Positions 45,660 to 56,659 of a stretch of 64,000 bases of DNA are shown here, piece by piece. Origin of the DNA: Platanthera guangdongensis (Eukaryota; Streptophyta; Magnoliopsida; Asparagales; Orchidaceae); assembly GCA_039583875.1 (NCBI GenBank), contig CM077153.1, positions 70,812,482-70,876,481 on the forward strand, read 5' to 3'. A program made the translations under genes and the position numbers. The notes under the pieces are model-generated. The model had not been told where the DNA came from. It saw only the letters and a program-made list of their open reading frames with translations, and searched no databases. Numbering within the stretch: position 1 is the first letter of the stretch; each line of letters opens with the position of its first letter.

Positions 45660-47726
45660 TGTTGGGTACATTGGTCAAATGTACCTGATTTGAAGAAGCC
45701 TTCCCTAACTCAATGATATGCATCATAATGTATTTGATGTTTGTTTGAGTTACTTGTGCAGGTTAGGTATACACTAGACTGAAGCTAAAAGTTTCCAAGT
45801 CCATGTGTCGACACCCAGAGGCAAAGTGTCGACACTTGGAGTTATTGTGTCGACACATGGGAAGAAGAGTCGACACCAGATAGAAAGTGTCGACACTTGG
45901 AGCTGTGTCGACACTCAGTGAAGGAGTATGCAGAAAAGCAGTGTCGACACTTAGCAGAAGTGTCGACACCTAGAAGAGCTGAGTCTACACCAGAAAGTGT
46001 CGACACTTGGAGATGTGTCGACACTCAGCAAAAGTCTGCAGAATCTAAGTACAAGTGTCGACACTCAACACAATGTGTCGACGCTATGCTGAAGAGTCAG
46101 TATTTGAAGAAAGTGTCGACACTCAGCACAATGTGTCGACACTTAGTTGAAGACTCTACACTTGAAGAAAGTGTCGACACTCAGCACAATGTGTCGACAT
46201 ACAACCAGGAGAGTCAACACTTGAAGAAAGTGTCGACACTCAGCACAATGTGTCGACACTTAGTTGAAGACTCTACACTTGAAGAAAGTGTCGACACAAG
46301 GAGCTGTGTCGACACTTAGCAAAGAACAGAAAAGTTACAAAATATTCTAAGTACAAGTGTCGACACTAAAGGAATGTGTCGACACTCAGCTGAAGAAACA
46401 AAAGTGAAGACTTGTGTCGACACCAAGAAGCAGTGTCGACACTTGACAGTTTCAACACATGAAGATGTGTCGACACAAATAACATGTGTCGACACTTAGA
46501 AGAATACAGTTAAAGAATGAAGAACAAGACTTGTGTCGACACTCAATTTCAGTGTCGACACATGCAGAAGAATCTGTGTCGAGACATACAAGGAATTGTG
46601 TCGACACCTTGTAGACTTGTGTCGACACTTACACAACATGTGTCGACACTTAGTCTATAAGTGTCGACACTTAAGAACAGAAAGTCTCGACACTATATGA
46701 CAGTTAGAGAATTTCAAGAAGTGACTGGTTGACATGACAGCTGCCGATCCAGCCGGTCTACTGCAACTGTCAGAGAAATCAGAAGTCTGTTATGAACCGG
46801 ATCAGCCGGTTACCATGAAGGAAGCCTATAAATAGGCACCCATTGTTTACAGAAAAAGTGTGTGTGATTGATTGTTGTTGGTTACAAGTAGTTGTGAAGA
46901 ATACTTAAAGTGGTTGATCAGATTCTTCAAGAAATCAGAAAAGTCATATACAGAGGATCAACACAAGAAGATCTGTCAGTCCTACTGCAGATCTAAGAAG
47001 TTGGAGAGAGAGAGCTCCAATCAAGAATTCAGTCTTTGGAACTAAGGCTGAGAAGAAGGATTCAGAAACATCTGGATCTCAAGAAGCAGAGGTCAAGGAA
47101 CAACTGCAGAAGATTCAGACTAATTCAGTTCTAACTCAAGAAGCTTTGAAGGAAGCTAAGTCAGTTTGGATCTAACTGAGTTCTTCCAAGAGCTCTTCAA
47201 GAAACTCTCAACTCCTCTCTTATTTTCTGAGTTGTAGAGTTAGCAATTGTATTTCTATTTTAACTTGTAGGATCCATTGGATCTGAGAGAATTGTAAGCC
47301 TATATTATAAAGGCTGAGGGTAGGGCTTGATTGCCTAAGTGTAGGAGTTGAAGAACTCTGAGTGTAGGCCTTAATTGGTTGAGTGTAGGCCTGGGTGGCT
47401 GAGTGTAGGCCTTTGTGGCTGAGTGTAAGGCTTTGGGTCTGAGGTGTAGGAACCTAGTTGGGTTCTGAGATGGTGGAGAAGTTTGGCCGAATCTAGTACA
47501 CTGCTAGATAGGCGAAGGGGGAAAGTGGATGTACCCAAAGATTGGGGAACCACTATAAATTAGTGTGTCTGCTGTACTGTGCTGTGGATTGACTGTTTGA
47601 TTTCTGTAATTGCTATTAGCTGTAGTAATCTGTGAAATAACTGTTGTGCTGCCAACAAAGTTTCAAAAAGGTTTAGGTCACCTATTCACCCCCCCCCCTC
47701 TAGGTGTTTAGGTACCATATCTTTCA
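45660..47726 (+). repeat. C2 5' LTR
   Basis: About 30 copies of GTGTCGACAC (plus one-base variants) fill 45800-46690. A TATA box follows at 46827-46836 and the LTR ends in a C run and CTTTCA. Linkers such as TTAGTTGAAGACTCTACAC recur, so part of the array arose by local duplication. Confidence 0.97.
46827..46836 (+). promoter_or_regulatory. TATA box of the C2 LTR promoter
   Basis: TATAAATAGG, about 140 bp after the last palindrome, with the same box at 57827-57836 in the 3' LTR. Core promoter of the genomic RNA. Confidence 0.85.
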
Positions 47727-47728
47727 AG

Positions 47729-47739
47729 TGGTATCAGAG
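47729..47739 (+). other. C2 primer binding site, initiator tRNA-Met
   Basis: TGGTATCAGAG two bases after the LTR end, the standard plant Copia primer site. Confidence 0.92.
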
Positions 47740-47831
47740 GGAGGTTCCTCAAAAAGGACTAACTGTCTGAGGAGATCCAGTTTGGCAGATTCAGTATAAG
47801 TCAGGAAACAGTTTCAAGAAAATCAAGAAAC

Positions 47832-49871
47832 ATGGGGTCTTCAGAGAATCATAAGGAATTGGGTTCAATGAAACTGCCCATATGCAGAAAGGAGATTTTT
47901 GGAATCTGGAAAGAGAGGGTAAGGCTATTCATGGAGGCCTCAGACCCTAGAATCTACATCACAGTCAAAGAGGGGCCATATGTGCCCATGAAGATCTCAG
48001 TATTGGATGCAAATCAGAGAACTCCAAAGGATTTCTCTGAGATGACCAAGGATGAAATTGTCCTAGCCACTATGGACAAAAGGGCACAAAACATAATAGT
48101 AAGTGCCATTGATGATGCAACTTTTCAGAACCTAATTCACTGTAAAACAGCCAAAGAAATGTGGGATACCCTCATTATCTATATGGAAGGTTCTGAAGAA
48201 GTTAGGCAAGATAGGAAGTCCTTGCTTAATCAAGAGTATGAGAGCTTTAGGCAAGGAAGAGGAGATAGCATCACTGAATGCTACAAAAAGTTCTACAGAA
48301 TTGTTAATGAACTCATGTCCTATGGAAGAGAGTTCACAAACTATGAACTGAATGATAAGTTCTTAAGGTCCCTAACTAAAGATTGGGACACCAAGATCTG
48401 TGCCATAAGGGAAATGGCAAAGTTGGGAGAAATTCCTCCTCCCACACTGTTTGGCAAGTTGTTATCTTATGAAATGCAGTTGTCTGTGAGAAAAGAGGAG
48501 GAAAAGTCAACAAGGACTGAGCACAGGGAAAGGACTGTTGCCTTCAAGACAGAAGTACCTAGAAAGGGAAGGACTAAGTCATCAACTCCTCCTCCAGAGG
48601 TAGTTGAATCAGAATCAGATGAGTCTGTGAGCACAAAGTCTACAAGCAGTGAAAGTGATGAAGACTTTGCTGCATTCACCAGACATTTTCAGAAATTCCT
48701 GAAAAATAAACAATGGAGGTCCAGACCTTCATTTTCCAAAGGGAAAGAAGTTCATTATCAGGAGAAGAAGCATTCAAAAAAGGACAAGAAAAAGACAAAG
48801 ACTAGCAAGGCAACTGGGTCTAAGATAGTGTGTTACTGCTGCAATAGACAGGGTCATGTTATTGCAGATTGTCCTGAGAGAAGAAAAGAATCCAGTGACA
48901 AAAAGAAGACTCACTTCAAAGGAAAGAAGGAGAAGTCCTTTGTTGCAAAGAATGAGAAGACTCTTTCAGACATTTCTTCTTCAGACACTGAGACAGATGC
49001 TGAAGCCTACATAGGGCTATTTACTGAAGAAGAAGAAGAGTTTATGCAGATCATGGAATCAATCTATGAACAAGAAGAGAGTCAGTGCCAAGGACTGATG
49101 GCATTGACTGAAAGTACCAAAATTCTGGAGCAGCCAGGACCTAGTCAGGTACAAAGTCCAACTCAAAGTTCAGATTTCAGTTCTAGCTCAGAGTCAGATT
49201 CATCTTCATCAAGTGATGGAAGTGTTTCTGAATCTGAGGGAGATATTTATCAGCTCTTAGATGAATATAAAGTACTGTTGTAAGCCTATAAGAAAAGCAA
49301 GTCCCTTGCCAAAAGTCAGGCAAAGGAAATTGCAGATCTAAAGGCAGCTGCAACAGACTGTGAGAAGGAATTTGATCAAAAGCTCAATGAGGTAGCCAGG
49401 CTGAAACACATTACTGTGATTCAGATGGGAACTATCACTTATAAAAATGATCAAATTAAGTTACTGGAGATCAATCTCCAGAAGGAAAAAGAGCTAGTTG
49501 CTAGGTTTTCAAAACCTAAATCAGTGCTACCCTTGATTGATGAATTTGTTCATCATAAAGGAAAGGCTGGATTGGGTTTCATTAAACCAGCTAGAACTGT
49601 TCAGGATCAGTCCAAGTCCAAGGGCAAAGCCCCAACATTCAACAAGCCTGCTGTAGTCAAGACAGCAAAGGTTGTACCTAAGCAAAGGTACAACAAGTTT
49701 GAATGCTGGTGCTGTGGCAAGATTGGCCATTTTGCAATGGACTGTTGGCACAATGCCAGTGCCAAGATGAGTAGTAAGTTACTTGGTGGAAAGCCAACAG
49801 GTAGCTTTGTCAAGTTGCAAACTAACAATCACCAAGGACCCAAGTTTACTTTGGGTTCTAAGGTTCATTAA
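47832..49871 (+). pseudogene. gag: C2 Gag with two zinc knuckles, one premature stop
   Basis: Capsid and nucleocapsid protein. The N-terminal domain (residues about 1-220) has the Copia gag features (LFMEASDPRIY, TAKEMWDTL, NDKFLRSL). A Ser/Lys-rich stretch is followed by a first knuckle CYCCNRQGHVIADC (about residue 335), an acidic Ser-rich region, a TAA at 49281-49283, then in the same frame a coiled-coil-like segment and a second knuckle CWCCGKIGHFAMDC (about 49700). It ends at TAA 49869-49871, 12 bases before the AG of an acceptor-like tract. The 49281 stop could be a CAA-to-TAA change. The start ATG lies about 105 bp after the LTR. Confidence 0.88.
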
Positions 49872-49883
49872 TTTGTTTTGCAG
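49872..49883 (+). other. Splice-acceptor-like tract between C2 gag and pol
   Basis: TTTGTTTTGCAG directly before GTGAAT, right after the gag stop. C1 has a matching tract (TTGTTTTTTGTGTAG/GTGAAG, 31019-31033). Known plant Copia elements use splicing near gag to set the Gag to Gag-Pol ratio. Pol is in frame with gag here, so stop read-through is the alternative. Confidence 0.4.
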
Positions 49884-52800
49884 GTGAATCCAAGTGGCCA
49901 TACCCCAACATGGTACTTGGATAGTGGATGTTCCAGACATATGACTGGAACAAGGGGACTACTGAAGGACTACATTCCAATCAAAAATGGTCCTAAAGTG
50001 ACCTTTGGTGGTTCTGAAAAAGGAATCATCAAAGGGTTTGGTAACATCTCTTCAAACCTTGTTACCATTACTCAAGTGGCTTATGTTAAAGGGTTGAAAC
50101 ACAACCTCATTAGTATAAGTCAGTTAAGTGATGTAGGGTATGACATCTCATTTGTTAAAAATGGTTGTCATATCAAGAGGTCAAGTGATCAAGAGATCAT
50201 TTTGACAGGATATAGAAAGAGAAATGTCTATTGTTTAGACATTATGATTGAGAACAATGGTTCTCCTGTCTGTCTTGTAGCTAATGAGACAATCTCTCAT
50301 TGTGTCAAGTGGCACAAGAGGCTAGCTCATCTTAACTACAAGACTATTAGCAAACTCTTTAGCAAAGAGTTAGTGAGGAATGGTCCTCAAGTTAAGTGTG
50401 TCAAAGATGGCATTTGCTCAGCTTGTCAAAAGGGCAAGCAGACTAAATCCACCTTTAGAAGCTTAGACAACAAAGATGCTGTGAGGTGTTTATACCTCTT
50501 GCATATGGATCTATTTGGTCCAATGCCAGTTCACAGCTTAGGTAGGAAGGTCTATACCTTTGTAGTTGTTGATGACTACTCAAGGTTTTCCTGGGTGTTC
50601 TTCTTAAAGCAGAAATCTGAAACACCTAGTGTCTTCTATAGTTTTGTTAAGCAAATTCAGAATGAATTGAACTGTACAGTGGTCAAAATTAGAAGTGACC
50701 ATGGTACTGAGTTTCAGTCTGAAAGCATGACAAAGCTGTGTGAAGACTATGGGATATTTCAAGAATTCTCTTCACCTAGAACACCTCAGCAAAATGGCAT
50801 TGCTGAAAGGAAAAATAGGACCTTGATAGAGGCTGGTAGAACCCTATTAAGTGATTCATCACTGCCAGAATATTTCTGGGCTGAAGCAGTTAACACTGCA
50901 TGCCATGTGATAAATAGGGCTACCATCACTAAAAGGTTAAACAAGACCCCCTATGAAGTTGTGAAAGGCAGGAAACCAAACCTATCCTATTTCAGGATTT
51001 TTGGTTGCAAATGCTTCATACTTAACAATGGAAAGTCTTACTTAACTAAGTTTGCTGCCAAATCCCAAGAGGGAGTATTTGTTGGGTACAGCAATAATAG
51101 TAAGGCTTATAGAGTCTACAACTTGACTACACAAGTTGTAGAGGAGTCTGTGCATGTAGTTTTTGATGAGACACAACTAATTAACAATGAGTTGTCTAGT
51201 AGTGTGTGCAGCCCCATAGGTCTTACTAAGAAGATGGACAAGCTAACCATAGAAGATGTACCTGCTGCAAGACAGCAAGTAGAAGAAGATGGCTTATGTC
51301 CAGGGGGAGAACTACATGAACAAGGAGCTGTAGAAGTACAAGGAACTCAGCTTGATGAAGATGCTGAAGAAGTTCAACCAGAAGTAAGGATGCCTCCAGC
51401 CAACAGGCATCTAAGAGATCATCCAGTAGAGCTGATTATTGGAGATCCAAGACAAGGTGTTCAGACAAGGAGCAGAAATCAGAATGCTGTAGTATATTCA
51501 AGTTTTCTGTCTCAAATAGAACCAAAGAAATTTGAAGAAGCTATACAAGATCCACAGTGGACTGAAGCAATGCAGGAAGAGCTTAACCAGTTCAAAAGGT
51601 GCAAGGTTTGGGACCTGGTTCCTAAACCTAAAGATCACAATGTGATAGGAACAAAGTGGATCTATAGGAATAAGTTAGATGAACAAGGAGTTATCATCAA
51701 GAATAAAGCAAGACTGGTTGCAAAAGGATATAGGCAAGAAGAAGGTATTGATTTTGATCAAACCTTTGCTCCAGTAGCCAGACTGGAAGCCATAAGGATG
51801 TTCTTGGCCTATGCAACCTATCAAGGTTTCAAGGTATACCAAATGGATGTCAAGTTAGCATTCCTAAATGGTAATTTGAAAGAAGAAGTCTATGTGGAGC
51901 AGCCTGCAGGTTTTGTTGATCCAACTTTACCTCATTATGTGTATAGACTTAGGAAAGCATTATATGGGTTAAAACAAGCACCTAGAGCTTGGTATGAAAC
52001 CCTATCTAGTTTCCTCATTGAGAACAAGTTCTCAAGGGGGAAAATAGATAAGACTCTATTCCTTAGGGAATCTAGAGGCAAAGTAATACTTGTCCAAATA
52101 TATGTAGATGACATTATATTTGGGTCTACTGAAAGTAGCCTTTGCAAAAAGTTTGCAAAGCTTATGCAAAGTCAATTTGAGATGAGTAGTATGGGAGAAC
52201 TGAAGTTTTTCTTGGGTCTCCAAGTTAAACAGACTGAAAATGGTTTATCCATATGTCAGTCCAAGTTCACCCTAGAACTCATAAGGAAATATGGTATGGA
52301 TTCCTCCAGTACCATGAAGACTCCTATGGGGTCAAGTATGTCTCTAAGCAAGGATGATGCAGGGAAACCTGTAGATGAAACCTTGTATAGAGGGATAGTT
52401 GGCTCCCTACTATACTTGACTGCAAGTAGGCCTGACATTATGTATGCTACATGTGTTTGTGCCAGGTATCAAGCCTGCCCTAAAGAGTCTCACTTGACTG
52501 CAGTCAAGAGAATCTTGAGATATCTAAAGGGCACTCCTTATCTAGGCCTCTGGTACTCTAGGAATGGAGATTTTGATCTAATAGGCTATTCAGATGCAGA
52601 CTTTGCAGGATGCAAAGAAGATAGAAAGAGCACTACTGGATCCTGTCAATTCCTAGGTGGAAGACTCATTTCATGGAGTAGTAAGAAGCAAACCAGTGTG
52701 GCTATCTCCACAGCTGAGTCAGAATATGTAGCTGCAGGAAGTTGCTGTGCTCAACTTCTATGGATTCAACATCAGTTAGAAGACTATGGATTTCAGGTAA

Positions 52801-53045
52801 GTAGAACTCCACTTTACTGTGATTCTACTAGTGCTATTTGAATAGATAACAATCCTGTATCACATAGTAGAACTAAACATATTGAGATTAAATATCACTT
52901 TCTTAGGGAGCATGTAGAAAGAAATGATATTGCACTTGAATATGTTAAAACTGATAGTCAGATAGCTGATATGTTTACTAAGCCCTTAGAAGAAGCTAAG
53001 TTCAATAGGTTCAAAATTGAACTAGGAATGATAAACTTAGACTAA
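49878..53045 (+). pseudogene. pol: C2 Pol (protease-integrase-RT-RNase H), one stop in RNase H
   Basis: Nearly intact, 987 codons open. The protease site is [13 protein letters not shown]. Integrase has the HHCC finger (WHKRLAHL, then CSACQKG) and a core with [17 protein letters not shown] and [12 protein letters not shown] runs from [17 protein letters not shown] through [11 protein letters not shown] to [10 protein letters not shown], with its Asp pair kept. RNase H has [10 protein letters not shown], the Glu in STAESEY and CDSTSA, then TGA at 52839-52841 cuts off the last 68 codons, including the RTKHIEIKYHFLRE region and FTKPL. The frame then stays open to TAA 53043-53045. Confidence 0.95.
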
Positions 53046-53075
53046 GTTTACAGAACTAAAAATTGGCTAAGTAAA

Positions 53076-53545
53076 AAGGTGTCGACACATAGACAAGTCT
53101 ATGTCGACACAGAATAGTAAGTGTCGACACTTCAGGAAAATGGTGTCGACACATCTAGGATGTTGGTGTCGACACATGTCAAGTTGGTGTCGACACTTCA
53201 GAATGTTAGTGTCGACACATGTCGAGTTGGTGTCGACACATTCAATAAGGTGTCGACACTTAAGTTTTACTCAGAATTTTCTAAGTAAAGTCTCGACTAC
53301 ATGTCGAGTAGTGTGGTGTCGACACTTAACCAAGTGTCGACACTTAAAATCTGTTGACTAAACTTGTGTCGACACATGTGTGTCGAGACATTATAAGTCA
53401 GTGTCGACACTTATTGACAGTGTCGACACATCTTTAGAAATTCATCCCGCCTGTTCGTCTTCAAACAAGAAAGGTATAAATAGGGTTCTGTCTTTGTTTG
53501 TCGACACGCTTTCAAAAGTTTCGAGACCACAACTCTTGTGTCGAC
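53076..53545 (+). repeat. C2 palindrome array in the pol-ORF3 spacer
   Basis: About 14 copies of GTGTCGACAC or close variants between the pol end and ORF3, the same motif as in the LTR U3 but with different linkers (ACATGTCAAGTTG, ACTTCAG). A TATA box follows most of them at 53475. Confidence 0.92.
53475..53485 (+). promoter_or_regulatory. TATA box before C2 ORF3 (candidate internal promoter)
   Basis: TATAAATAGGG, identical in core to the LTR box, 107 bp before the ORF3 ATG. A start site near 53505 would give a leader of about 75 nt. Two more palindrome copies lie downstream, in that leader. Confidence 0.6.
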
Positions 53546-53581
53546 ATTTCTCTTCTCTAAAGACTAATTCTCCAAACCCTA

Positions 53582-56218
53582 ATGGCTCCCAAGCTGGAAG
53601 AGAACGTTAACGAAGGCTATGAGATCGTGCGAGGCGCATTCGACGATGGCAATCAAGAAATAAAATCGGTGGTAACCCTAGTCACCGATTCAGGATTGGA
53701 GTTCTTGGTTTCCGAACCAACCAAAATTTGGAAGAAGGAAGTTATTGAATTTCTTACTGGAGCGTCTGTAGATGACTCAGGCTACAGAATCAAGTCAAGG
53801 GTGCATGGCACCAAGGTCAAGATTTCACCCAAGTCTCTGAGAAAGGTACTTCAGCTACCTAAAGTTCAGGAAGAAGAGGAAGTAACAACATCTAAGACCA
53901 GGGAAGCACTTACCTGGTGTGGACTAGATCCTAAGCTAAAGATAGGATCAGTATTCAACAGGAGAGGAATGAATACTCAAGGAAAGTTTCTGTCAGAAAT
54001 TGTGGGCAAAGTACTCCTCAGCAAGACTGGAGGGCATGACAGGGTGTCAGCCTCCATGTTCAGTGTTATGACTAGAATCATTTTCAATCTCAAAACAGAC
54101 TGGTCTATGGTTGTATATGAGAAAGTAAAGGAAAGTCTGAAGAAGCCCAATCTGGGCAGGATACTTAGTCTCTACCTGGCTGGTACAATACCAGAGGTAA
54201 TGAGCTCTGCTGCAGGTAGCAAAATCAACCACATGAGAAGGATGGACATGAGGATCTTCTCCAGGTGGGAAAGGGTGCTGTCAAAGGAATTGACCACCCC
54301 TGAGAAACAAGCTTCTAAGAAAGATTCACCCCCACAGAAGAAGAGGAAGATAGCTGCTGTGACTCAGGAGTCCTCCAGCAGCTCAGGTAGTGAAGACCAT
54401 GTTGTTTTCACTCCTGATAATCATGAGGATGAGGCTGCAGAGAAGTCACCTGCTCCTCAAGAGCCAGCTGACATCCAGGGGGAGCCTCCAGCTGTAGAAC
54501 AACCCTCTACACTGGAGAGTGAGCAAGCTACTCTCATTATCCAAGAGGTACTTTCTGACCTCAATACTTTAGATTTTTCTATAATAGATTCTGATTTGTC
54601 TGATATTCATCAGCAAACTCAGCAAGCAAACCAAGCACCAGATGTTGTTCTCCAAGACACATCTGCTGTAGTTAATGTACCCAGTACATCTCCTGCTCAG
54701 TCACCCCCAGAATATACAATGGAAGATCTATTTCTGAATCTAGAACAAGAGGATTTTGACATGAATAAGACTGCTGCTGATGCAGAGAAGGGTGCTGCTG
54801 TTGAGGGGGAGAACTTGGATGTTCAGGAAGAGCCTATAAGGCTAAACACTGAGAAGGCACAAGATGTGCAAGCTGAAAAACCATCAAGCCCTAAGGATAG
54901 GGTGAATATAGCAAGTACATCAGAGTCTGAGGATGATGAAACTGAGCAAGCTAAGAAGAAGCAATTCTTTGTTTTCAAAAGAAGGAGTCAGAGCTACAAG
55001 AAGGCTCTACAAACTGTTGCTCAACACTCTCTAGTCCAACAAGCTCCATCAACTGATTATAGTGCTCTACTGATTGTACTACAAATCAAGCTGGATGAAC
55101 AAAGGAAGGCTATAGAAACTTATGTTGATGAAGGGCACAAGGCCCTACAATCTGATCTGGCACAGGAAATCAAGTCAATAAGGTTCGAAATGAACCTTAA
55201 TAAAAAGGAGATGACTGACTGTTTTACAAAGGGTGCTAATGCAGTGGTTTATCTGGCAACCCACCAAGAGAAAATAAAGTCTCAAGTAGATGATATAGCA
55301 CTGAAGCAGGGATATGTGCTGGAAAATCAATTGAGGATGAATGATAATTTGACAGCATCCCACAATGCTATAGTAACTGAATTAAAGAATAAGTCTGCTG
55401 AAACATCTACTTCTACTGATGCTGCACAGGCTAATTTTGATAAACTCTTTCAAGCTGAGCTTACTGCTGTCAAGACTGCCATACAAGATTCACAGAAAGC
55501 AATCTCTGAACAACTTACCAAGCTGAAACCCTTCTTTAAAGAGGGGATCAGGTACTTGGATGGCCAAATCAGGTTCCAGAAAGATGATGTGAGAGATCAT
55601 GTAGCACAAGAAGTCATAAAGGGGGAGAGGGTGTTAGTCAAAGCTAGCTCTGACCATGCCAAATGGATTTCTAATTCCATCAGAGCTACACTGGGCTATC
55701 CTCCCCTGTGTGATGATGACAATGTAGCTGAATCTGGTATTCAAAGTGCATATCTTGGAGGAGAGCAACAGGAAGTAGCTCAGGTGATTTATCCACCTCC
55801 AGATTTTGATATGGTTCATGCTGAAGTAAGCACAATGTATAGCCCAACTGCTGGAAAGCCAACTGTTATTCTGGAAAAGGTTATTCAACCTATTACAGCT
55901 GCTATGCAAGAGGCTATGGACAAAGAGGAAGAGACAAGGCTGTCAAAGAAGAAGTTCAGGGAACTTGCTGAGCAAAAACCAGATTTTGAACAGTGGAGCC
56001 CTACTTCTAGGAACATCATTCTCACAGCCTGGAAAGCAGCCAAGGACAATGCACATGAGAGGAACAAGTGGTTCTCAGAGGCAGAATGGAGGAAGCATGA
56101 GAGTAGGCAGGAAGCCATTGTCCAGCATAGAAGGAAGGCTAAGTTAGGAAAGCTACCTCCTACAGCTGTGGAGCCTAGCAAGTACTTTCCTAAGCCCTAT
56201 CATTATTTTGAAAGGTAG
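53582..56218 (+). CDS. C2 third ORF (SIRE 'env-like' protein), 878 codons
   Basis: Residues about 1-230 form a domain shared with C1 ORF3 (FLSEIVGKVLLSKTGGHDRV, then GRILSLYL), of the kind found in putative plant transposon proteins. A basic PPQKKRK stretch near residue 260 could be a nuclear signal. An acidic, Ser/Pro-rich middle (about 265-490) is followed by a long coiled-coil-like region (about 500-680). The C-terminal part is Arg/Lys-rich. I see no signal peptide and no membrane helix, so 'envelope' is doubtful. TAG at 56216-56218 is probably premature: the frame stays open for 46 more codons to TAG 56357-56359 and keeps the Lys-rich style. Role unknown. Confidence 0.8.
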   Translation: MAPKLEENVNEGYEIVRGAFDDGNQEIKSVVTLVTDSGLEFLVSEPTKIWKKEVIEFLTGASVDDSGYRIKSRVHGTKVKISPKSLRKVLQLPKVQEEEEVTTSKTREALTWCGLDPKLKIGSVFNRRGMNTQGKFLSEIVGKVLLSKTGGHDRVSASMFSVMTRIIFNLKTDWSMVVYEKVKESLKKPNLGRILSLYLAGTIPEVMSSAAGSKINHMRRMDMRIFSRWERVLSKELTTPEKQASKKDSPPQKKRKIAAVTQESSSSSGSEDHVVFTPDNHEDEAAEKSPAPQEPADIQGEPPAVEQPSTLESEQATLIIQEVLSDLNTLDFSIIDSDLSDIHQQTQQANQAPDVVLQDTSAVVNVPSTSPAQSPPEYTMEDLFLNLEQEDFDMNKTAADAEKGAAVEGENLDVQEEPIRLNTEKAQDVQAEKPSSPKDRVNIASTSESEDDETEQAKKKQFFVFKRRSQSYKKALQTVAQHSLVQQAPSTDYSALLIVLQIKLDEQRKAIETYVDEGHKALQSDLAQEIKSIRFEMNLNKKEMTDCFTKGANAVVYLATHQEKIKSQVDDIALKQGYVLENQLRMNDNLTASHNAIVTELKNKSAETSTSTDAAQANFDKLFQAELTAVKTAIQDSQKAISEQLTKLKPFFKEGIRYLDGQIRFQKDDVRDHVAQEVIKGERVLVKASSDHAKWISNSIRATLGYPPLCDDDNVAESGIQSAYLGGEQQEVAQVIYPPPDFDMVHAEVSTMYSPTAGKPTVILEKVIQPITAAMQEAMDKEEETRLSKKKFRELAEQKPDFEQWSPTSRNIILTAWKAAKDNAHERNKWFSEAEWRKHESRQEAIVQHRRKAKLGKLPPTAVEPSKYFPKPYHYFER

Positions 56219-56647
56219 AAAATCAAGGCTGAAGAACTTAAGAAGAAGGACTCCAAAGGGAAGAAGGTTGCTGATACTGAGCCTGCTGCTGCTGCTGCTG
56301 TAAAAGCCAAAATACAAGCTGGGAAAGGCATAGTTATAAAAGAACCAGAGCAGAATTAGATTAAGATTAGACTGAAGAATGTTGTAATTTGTTACATCTA
56401 AATATTTTTGTAAATCATTGACAATGTATTGAACACAATGTTTGGACAGTTTTTGATAAATATATTTCATGATTGATTCAGTAGAATGTGTCTAATTCTT
56501 GGTTGTTCTGTAATGCTGAATGAGTATACATGTGTGCTTTATTACATGTTTAAGTATACCCTGTTGATATATATCTGCTTTACATCATTCTCTAATTTTT
56601 AATTATGAGTGATGTATATCATTGACTAAGGGTTATGACTTCTCCAA

Positions 56648-56659
56648 ATAGGGGGAGAT
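56648..56659 (+). other. C2 polypurine tract
   Basis: TAGGGGGAGAT-type tract directly before the 3' LTR start TGTTGGG at 56660. Confidence 0.9.

Noticed and set aside
45800..46690. Regular palindromic repeats resembling a CRISPR array
   Set aside because: The 10-bp GTGTCGACAC units have irregular spacing, the linkers themselves repeat, there are no cas genes, and the array is duplicated in both LTRs of a plant Copia element.
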